This document shows, piece by piece, positions 58,687 through 64,000 of a stretch of 64,000 bases of DNA. Every line of letters starts with the position of its first letter. The first letter of the stretch is position 1. The notes beneath the pieces were generated by a model that worked only from the letters and a program-made list of their open reading frames with translations, had not been told where the DNA came from and made no database searches. The stretch is from NCBI GenBank assembly GCA_963719345.1, contig CAVRCA010000003.1:62001-126000 (forward strand), given 5' to 3'. The stretch comes from CAVRCA01 sp963719345. GTDB lineage: Bacteria; Pseudomonadota; Alphaproteobacteria; Acetobacterales; Acetobacteraceae. The translations under genes and the position numbers were made by a program.

Positions 58687-59940
58687 ATGCCCACCAGCGA
58701 TTTCATGCACGAGGCGACCGCGAGGGGCTTCGTCTTCCAGTGCACCGACGCCGAAGGCCTCAACAGGGCGCTGCACGCCGGGCGCGTGGCCGGGTATATC
58801 GGCTTCGACTGCACCGCCGACAGCCTGCATGTCGGCAGCCTGGTGCAGATCATGCTGCTCCGGCTGCTGCAACGATGCGGGCACCGGCCGGTCGTGCTGA
58901 TGGGGGGTGGGACGACCCGGATCGGTGACCCGACCGGCAAGGACGAAGCCCGGCAGATGCTCGGCGACGAGCAGATCGCCGCCAACCTGGTCGGCATCCT
59001 GCGGTGTTTCGAGCCGTTCCTGCACTTCGGCAGCGGCCCGGGCGACGCCGTCCTGGTCAACAACGCCGACTGGCTGGACAGCCTGGGCTACATCCCCCTG
59101 TTGCGCGATGTCGGCCGGCATTTCACCGTCAACCGAATGCTGACCTTCAACTCGGTGCAGTTGCGCCTCAAGCGCGAGCAGCCGCTCACCTTCCTCGAGT
59201 TCAACTACATGATCCTGCAGAGCTACGACTTCCGCGAGCTGTTTCGCCGGATGGGAGTGGTCCTGCAGATGGGCGGCTCCGACCAGTGGGGAAACATCGT
59301 CTCCGGCGTCGACCTCGTGCGGCGGACGGAGGAGAGGACGGTGTTCGGCCTCACGACACCGCTCATCACCACCGGTTCGGGCGCCAAGATGGGCAAGACC
59401 GCCCGGGGCGCCATCTGGCTCACCTCCGACAAGCTGCCGCCCTTCGACTACTGGCAGTTCTGGCGCAACACTGCCGACGGCGACGTCGGGCGGTTCATGC
59501 GCCTGTTCACCGACCTGCCCCTGTCCGAGATCAGCCGCTTCGAGGGACTGGGCGGGACGGAGATCAACGAGGCGAAGAAAGTATTGGCGACCGAGGTCAC
59601 CGCGCTGGCGCACGGCCGCGCCGCCGCCGAGGAGGCGGCCGAGGCGGCCAGGCACGCCTTCGAGCAGCAGGATGCGGCGGCCAGCCTGCCGAGCATCGAG
59701 ATCCCGCCCGAGCCCCTGCGCCAAGGCGTCCCGGCCTTTCAGTTGCTGGTCCTGGTCGGTCTGGCCGCCACCAACGGGGAGGCCCGCCGGCTGATCCGGG
59801 GCGGCGGTGCGCGCATCAACGACCTCCCGGTCCAAGATGAGGGGGTCTTGGTCTCCAACGGCGACCTGCGGGACGGCGCCCTGAAGGTGTCCATCGGCCG
59901 CAAGTTGCACCGCCTGATCCGGCCGGCGCGAGAGACATGA
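58687..59940 (+). CDS. tyrS: Tyrosyl-tRNA synthetase
   Basis: This 417-residue class I synthetase charges tRNA-Tyr. The HIGH motif appears as LHVGSL (about residue 47), the KMSKS motif as KMGKT (about residue 237), and tyrosine-site residues as YIGFDCTADSLH and QMGGSDQWGNIVSG. A C-terminal S4 RNA-binding domain (LATNGEARRLIRGGGARIND style) ends the protein. It belongs to the TyrRS type with KMGKT common in proteobacteria. Confidence 0.96.
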   Translation: MPTSDFMHEATARGFVFQCTDAEGLNRALHAGRVAGYIGFDCTADSLHVGSLVQIMLLRLLQRCGHRPVVLMGGGTTRIGDPTGKDEARQMLGDEQIAANLVGILRCFEPFLHFGSGPGDAVLVNNADWLDSLGYIPLLRDVGRHFTVNRMLTFNSVQLRLKREQPLTFLEFNYMILQSYDFRELFRRMGVVLQMGGSDQWGNIVSGVDLVRRTEERTVFGLTTPLITTGSGAKMGKTARGAIWLTSDKLPPFDYWQFWRNTADGDVGRFMRLFTDLPLSEISRFEGLGGTEINEAKKVLATEVTALAHGRAAAEEAAEAARHAFEQQDAAASLPSIEIPPEPLRQGVPAFQLLVLVGLAATNGEARRLIRGGGARINDLPVQDEGVLVSNGDLRDGALKVSIGRKLHRLIRPARET

Positions 59941-60023
59941 GAAGGGATGCCCGGCGGAGCGTTCCGGCGCATGCTGCCTTGCACGAAGCTTGCATAACGA
60001 AGTGGCAGGAGAGCGCCCACTAG

Positions 60024-61230
60024 ATGTCCCAAGCCGCCGCCGCACCGCACGTCCAGCGAACCGCCCCGAGACGACGGATCAAGTTGAGCTGGTCCGATCC
60101 CAAGTTTCGGAGCGTGGTCTGGCAGGCCCTGATCCTGGGGCTGATCGCGGCGGTGATCTGGTATCTCGTGGGCAACACCAACCGGAACCTCGAGGCGCGA
60201 CACATCGCGACCGGGTTCGCGTTCCTGGGGCGGGTCGCCGGGATTCCGATTGCCGAATCCCTCATCCCCTACGATCCGTCCGTCGACACGTTCGGCCGGG
60301 CGCTGCTGGTCGGCTTGCTGAATACGTTGAGCGTGGCAGTCGTCGGCATCGTCCTGGCAACGATCCTGGGCACGCTCATCGGCATCGGTCGGCTATCGAG
60401 CAACTGGCTGCTCGCCAAGGCCACGGCCGTGTATGTGGAAACGTTGCGGGACATTCCGCTGCTGCTGCAGCTCCTGTTCTGGTTACTCCCTGCTGCAAGG
60501 TCTGCCCGCACCACGCCAGAGTCTGCGGATCGGCGATGCCGTGTTTCTGTCCAACCGAGGCATCAAGTTTCCCTCGCTGGTCTGGAACCCGGCGTTCACC
60601 TGGACCGGCGTCGTGTTTGTGGCCGGGCTCGCCGTCACGCTCCTGTTCGCCAAGCGGGCCCGGCGCCGGCAGGAGGCAACCGGCGAACGGGTCAAGGTGT
60701 GGCCGGTCGCGATCGGCGGCATGATCGTCCTGCCGTTGGCCGTCTGGCTCGCGCTCGGCGCGCCCTTCCATTGGGACAAGCCGGTCCTGCACGGCTTCAA
60801 CTTCACCGGCGGCTCCGGTGTCTCGCCGGAGTTCACTGCCCTGTTGCTGGGCTTGGTCATCTACACCGCCTCCTACATCGCCGAGATCGTGCGCTCCGGC
60901 ATTCAGTCAGTGCCGCAGGGGCAATGGGAGGCCGCCAAGGCACTCGGCTTGCGCCAGGGCTTCGTGCTCCGCAAGATCGTCCTGCCGCAGGCGCTGCGGG
61001 TGATCGTTCCGCCCTTGACCAGTCAGTACCTCAATTTGACGAAGAACAGCTCGCTTGCGGTGGCGATCGGTTTTCAGGACATCGTTTCGGTCGCCGGGAC
61101 AACGCTCAACCAGACCGGCCAGGCGGTCGAGGGTATCGCCGTCATCATGGCGGTCTACCTCACGATCAGCCTGTCGATCAGCCTGTTCATGAACTGGTAC
61201 AACAACCGGATTGCGTTGGTGGAGCGTTGA
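60024..61230 (+). CDS. aapQ: Amino-acid ABC transporter permease AapQ type, one frameshift
   Basis: About 402 residues. This His/Glu/Gln/Arg/opine permease has an N-terminal membrane helix (ALILGLIAAVIWYLVGNTN), a long periplasmic segment and the permease core GLLNTLSVAVVGIVLATILGTLIG. One extra base near 60487 shifts to the frame SLLQGLPAPRQSLRIGD. The second core carries YIAEIVRSGIQSVPQGQWEAAKALGL, the EAA loop touching the ATPase. It is followed five bases later by aapM. Confidence 0.9.
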
Positions 61231-61234
61231 GACG

Positions 61235-62419
61235 ATGACCGCCGATCTCGCATCCTCGGCCCAGATCGACCCGGTGCCGGCCGTCGCCGGCGGCACCGCC
61301 GGGCCGGTCGTCGAGCGGGAACTGCACGCCAAGCAAGCCGGCATCGGCGCCGGCCCGTGGCTCAAGAAGAACCTGTTCGGCTCCTGGTGGTCGACCGCGC
61401 TCACCCTTGCACTCGGCGCGCTGTTCCTGCTCTGGGGAGTACGGTTCGTCGAATGGGCGGTGATCCACGCGGTCTGGTCGGTCCCCTACAACGACGCCGG
61501 CCAGCCCCAGACGGATGCTTGCCAGGCAGCGCGGGGCGTCGGCGCGTGCTGGGCCGTGATCGGCGACAAATATCGGTTCATGCTGTTCGGCCGCTATCCG
61601 TTCGAGGGGCAGTGGCGGCCGGGCCTGTGCCTGATCCTGTTCGTCGGTCTCTACCTCATCTCGGCCAATCGTCGGTTCTGGCGCCGGGAGCTAGCCCTCA
61701 TCTGGCTCGCCACGCTGGTCGTCATCGGCGTGCTGATGTGGGGCGGCGTCCTCGGATTGCCCTACGTGCCGCAGGACAGCTGGGGCGGGCTGCCCATTAC
61801 CTTGATCCTGGCGACATTCGGCCTCGCCTTCGCGTTCCCGCTCTCCGTGCTCGTGGCACTGGGTCGGCGCTCGACGAGCCTGCCCGCGATCAAGCTGATC
61901 TGCGTCCTCTACGTCGAGCTGATCCGCGGCGTGCCGCTGATCAGCCTGCTGTTCATGGCCAGCGTCATGTTCCCGCTGTTCATGCCGGACGGCGTGAACG
62001 TCGATAAGCTGTTGCGGGCGCAGATCGCGATCATCCTGTTTGCCGCCGCATATCTCGCGGAGGTGGTGCGCGGTGGTCTGCAAAGCCTGCCCAAAGGTCA
62101 GTACGAGGCAGCCGACGCACTCGGCCTCGGCTACTGGCAGAAGATGCGGATCATCATCCTGCCGCAGGCGCTCCGCCTGGTCATTCCGCCGCTGGTGAAT
62201 ACATTCATCGGGTTCTTCAAGGACACCAGCCTCGTCCTCATCATCGGCATCTTCGACCTCCTGACATCGGCCAAGGTGGCGCTGAGCGAGCCTGCCTGGC
62301 AGGCCTTTTCTACCGAAATCTACCTTGTGGTCGCCGCGATCTACTTCGCGTTCTGCTTCGCCATGTCGAGTTACAGTCGCGGGCTCGAGCAGGAACTCAG
62401 CCAATCCCGCCGGCGCTAA
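61235..62419 (+). CDS. aapM: Amino-acid ABC transporter permease AapM type
   Basis: This intact 394-residue permease has eight or so membrane helices. The family segment WGGLPITLILATFGLAFAFPLSVLVALGRRS and the EAA loop YLAEVVRGGLQSLPKGQYEAADALGLGYWQKMRIIILPQALR are clear. It forms a heterodimer with AapQ for general L-amino-acid uptake. ATG 61235 is used. Confidence 0.93.
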   Translation: MTADLASSAQIDPVPAVAGGTAGPVVERELHAKQAGIGAGPWLKKNLFGSWWSTALTLALGALFLLWGVRFVEWAVIHAVWSVPYNDAGQPQTDACQAARGVGACWAVIGDKYRFMLFGRYPFEGQWRPGLCLILFVGLYLISANRRFWRRELALIWLATLVVIGVLMWGGVLGLPYVPQDSWGGLPITLILATFGLAFAFPLSVLVALGRRSTSLPAIKLICVLYVELIRGVPLISLLFMASVMFPLFMPDGVNVDKLLRAQIAIILFAAAYLAEVVRGGLQSLPKGQYEAADALGLGYWQKMRIIILPQALRLVIPPLVNTFIGFFKDTSLVLIIGIFDLLTSAKVALSEPAWQAFSTEIYLVVAAIYFAFCFAMSSYSRGLEQELSQSRRR

Positions 62420-62432
62420 AGGAAGGTCGCCA

Positions 62433-63221
62433 ATGAGCCAAGCAGCCACCGCCGAGCGGCCGCAGATGGCCTCCGCAACTGCGGAGCCGGCCATCGTCCT
62501 CGACAGGGTGAACAAATGGTACGGGGCGATGCACGTCCTGCGCGATGTTTCGCTGACCGTCGGGCATCAGGAACGGGTGGTCGTCTGCGGCCCGTCCGGT
62601 TCGGGCAAGTCGACGATGATCCGCTGCATCAACCGGCTCGAAACGCACCAGGAGGGGCGGATCACCGTCGATGGCGTCGAACTGACCGACGACATCCGGG
62701 CGCTCGATGCGATCCGGCGCGAAGTCGGGATGGTGTTCCAGTCCTTCAACCTCTTTCCCCACCTGACGATCCTCGAGAACTGCACACTGGCGCCCATCTG
62801 GGTGCGCAAGATGCCGAAAGCGGAGGCCGAGGAACTGGCGATGAGCTACCTGCGCCGGGTAAAAATCCCCGAGCAGGCGAAGAAATACCCCGGTCAGCTC
62901 TCCGGCGGCCAGCAGCAGCGCGTAGCGATCGCCCGCGCACTGTGCATGCAGCCGAAAATCATGCTGTTCGATGAACCGACCTCAGCACTCGATCCCGAAA
63001 TGATCAAGGAAGTGCTTGAGACGATGATCGGGCTGGCCAAATCCGGCATGACCATGGTCTGCGTCACGCACGAGATGGGGTTTGCCCGGCAGGTCGCCGA
63101 TCGCGTCGTGTTCATGGACCGCGGTGAGATCGTCGAAGCCGGCCCGCCGCAGCAGCTTTTCGAGGCGCCGGCAACCGAACGGCTGAAGCTGTTCCTGAGC
63201 CAGATCCTGCGAGGCCACTGA
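62433..63221 (+). CDS. aapP: Amino-acid ABC transporter ATPase AapP type
   Basis: This 262-residue ATPase has Walker A CGPSGSGKSTMIRCINRLE, Q-loop VFQSFNLFPHLT, signature LSGGQQQRVAIARAL, Walker B IMLFDEPTSALDPEM and H-loop CVTHEMGF. It powers the AapQM permease. The start ATG 62433 follows an AAAGGAAGG site. No aapJ binding-protein gene is present before aapQ, where it normally lies. Confidence 0.95.
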   Translation: MSQAATAERPQMASATAEPAIVLDRVNKWYGAMHVLRDVSLTVGHQERVVVCGPSGSGKSTMIRCINRLETHQEGRITVDGVELTDDIRALDAIRREVGMVFQSFNLFPHLTILENCTLAPIWVRKMPKAEAEELAMSYLRRVKIPEQAKKYPGQLSGGQQQRVAIARALCMQPKIMLFDEPTSALDPEMIKEVLETMIGLAKSGMTMVCVTHEMGFARQVADRVVFMDRGEIVEAGPPQQLFEAPATERLKLFLSQILRGH

Positions 63222-63334
63222 CCCACCTTTTCCGTGCCCGGCTGGCAAAATCACCTCGCCGGATAGCAAAATGTTCGGGGCGGCGAGCTGGGTCGCAGCT
63301 CCGGCAGCTGACCGGCCTCGGGCGGAGAGTCTCG

Positions 63335-63934
63335 ATGAAAGTGATCGGCCTTACCGGCGGGATCGGCATGGGCAAGTCGAACGCCGCCGCGGCGTTTCGG
63401 CGGGCGGGGCTCCCGGTCTTCGACGCCGATCTCGCGGTTCATCAGCTGCAAGCGCCGGGCGGTCGTGCCGTGGGACCGATCGCGGCCCTGTTCCCGACGG
63501 CTGTGCGCACCGGCCCGGGCGGACGCTTCGTGGACCGCACGACGTTGCGTGAACTCGTGCTCGGCCGCCCTGAACAGCTGCGCCGGCTGGAGGGCGTGCT
63601 CCACCCCATGGTGCGGGCCGAGGAGGCGAGGTTTGTTGCCCGCGCGCGGCGCGCCGGTCGGCGGGCCATGGTGGTCGATATTCCGCTGCTGCTGGAGACC
63701 GGCGGCCAGAAGCGGGTCGATCTCGTCGTCGTGGTCTCCGCCCCGCGCAACGTGCAGATCCATCGCGTGCGGATGCGTCGCAAGATGAGCGATGCGGATA
63801 TTGCCGCCGTGATCGCCCGGCAGATGCCCGACCGGCTGAAGCGGCGGCAAGCCGACGTGGTGATCCGGACCGGGCTGTCCCGGTTTCATACGCAACGAGC
63901 GCTGCGTCGGCTGATCGGAGGCCTATGCCGGTGA
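63335..63934 (+). CDS. coaE: Dephospho-CoA kinase
   Basis: This 199-residue kinase adds the 3' phosphate in the last step of CoA synthesis. The P-loop is GLTGGIGMGKSNAAAAF; FDADLAVHQL, RRLEGVLHPMVRAEEARF and VDIPLLLETG are family motifs, and MRRKMSDADIAAVIARQMP is near the C terminus. It overlaps dnaQ by eight bases, the conserved alphaproteobacterial coaE-dnaQ pair. Confidence 0.95.
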   Translation: MKVIGLTGGIGMGKSNAAAAFRRAGLPVFDADLAVHQLQAPGGRAVGPIAALFPTAVRTGPGGRFVDRTTLRELVLGRPEQLRRLEGVLHPMVRAEEARFVARARRAGRRAMVVDIPLLLETGGQKRVDLVVVVSAPRNVQIHRVRMRRKMSDADIAAVIARQMPDRLKRRQADVVIRTGLSRFHTQRALRRLIGGLCR

Positions 63935-64000
63935 CGAGATCGGTCCTGTTCGACACCGAGACCACCGGTCTCGAACCGCACCAGGGACACAGGGTCATCG
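63927..64000 (+). CDS. dnaQ: DNA polymerase III epsilon subunit (partial)
   Basis: Only about 25 residues are in the window: MPVTRSVLFDTETTGLEPH, with the Exo I motif DTETTGL holding two metal-binding acidic residues of the 3'-5' proofreading exonuclease. Position directly after coaE with an eight-base overlap supports the call. The rest lies beyond the right edge. Confidence 0.9.

Overview
The window comes from a GC-rich alphaproteobacterium, most likely of the Rhodospirillales/Acetobacterales type. The clues are the gene neighbourhoods (coaE-dnaQ; mnmA-ferredoxin-two cysteine desulfurases-alpha/beta hydrolase; guaB beside an RsmB-type methyltransferase), a K+-independent H+-pyrophosphatase and an Aap-type amino-acid transporter. 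Placement below class is inference.

Layout. 1-3925 (minus): rsmB (partial), guaB, rlmE and ppx/gppA. 4054-8804: tRNA-Gln(CUG) with a 4.7-kb integrated island bounded by an 18-bp copy of the tRNA 3' end. The island holds a decayed tyrosine integrase, about three 295-bp tandem repeats and a TIR-like ORF split by an intact IS3-family element. 8868-12569: two PF04185 phosphoesterase/phospholipase C-like genes. 12644-13792: an IS630-family element whose TA target touches the gspF stop codon. 13792-26046: a type II secretion cluster (gspF, E, O, H, J, G, K, D, C/N-like, M, L, I) with a lytic transglycosylase and a small secreted protein inside it. 26261-27744: nucleoside deoxyribosyltransferase-like protein and a DUF6134 protein. 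27760-31248: RbsCAB-type sugar ABC transporter. 31366-34157: AtuA ferredoxin-fold protein, AtuA and a nitronate monooxygenase-like protein. 34251-42327: ettA, tRNA(CAU), sthA, hppA, an MFS transporter and ppa. 42330-43419: resolvase remnant and an orphan exported protein. 43763-51656: alpha-E/ATP-grasp pair, 15-bp repeats and glycosyltransferases. 51723-58633: DUF983, a membrane protein, tRNA-Met, mnmA, ferredoxin, two cysteine desulfurases, a hydrolase and anmK. 58687-64000: tyrS, AapQMP, coaE and dnaQ (partial).

How the genes work together. The Gsp proteins would form one T2SS: E/F/L/M as motor platform, G/H/I/J/K as pseudopilus, O as prepilin peptidase and D as outer-membrane secretin. D carries a lipobox, suggesting a self-piloting liposecretin. 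The adjacent phosphoesterases are plausible substrates, most clearly the second, which has a signal peptide. The cysteine desulfurases and ferredoxin would supply sulfur and electrons for Fe-S assembly, and MnmA uses persulfide sulfur to thiolate tRNA.

Quality caveat. At least fourteen otherwise well-conserved genes, including iscS, anmK, aapQ and several gsp genes, are broken by single-base frame changes. They are scattered over unrelated functions, which looks more like residual assembly indels than widespread pseudogenisation. I annotate those as one gene each and give the break positions. The integrase, TIR-like ORF and resolvase look truly decayed or disrupted.
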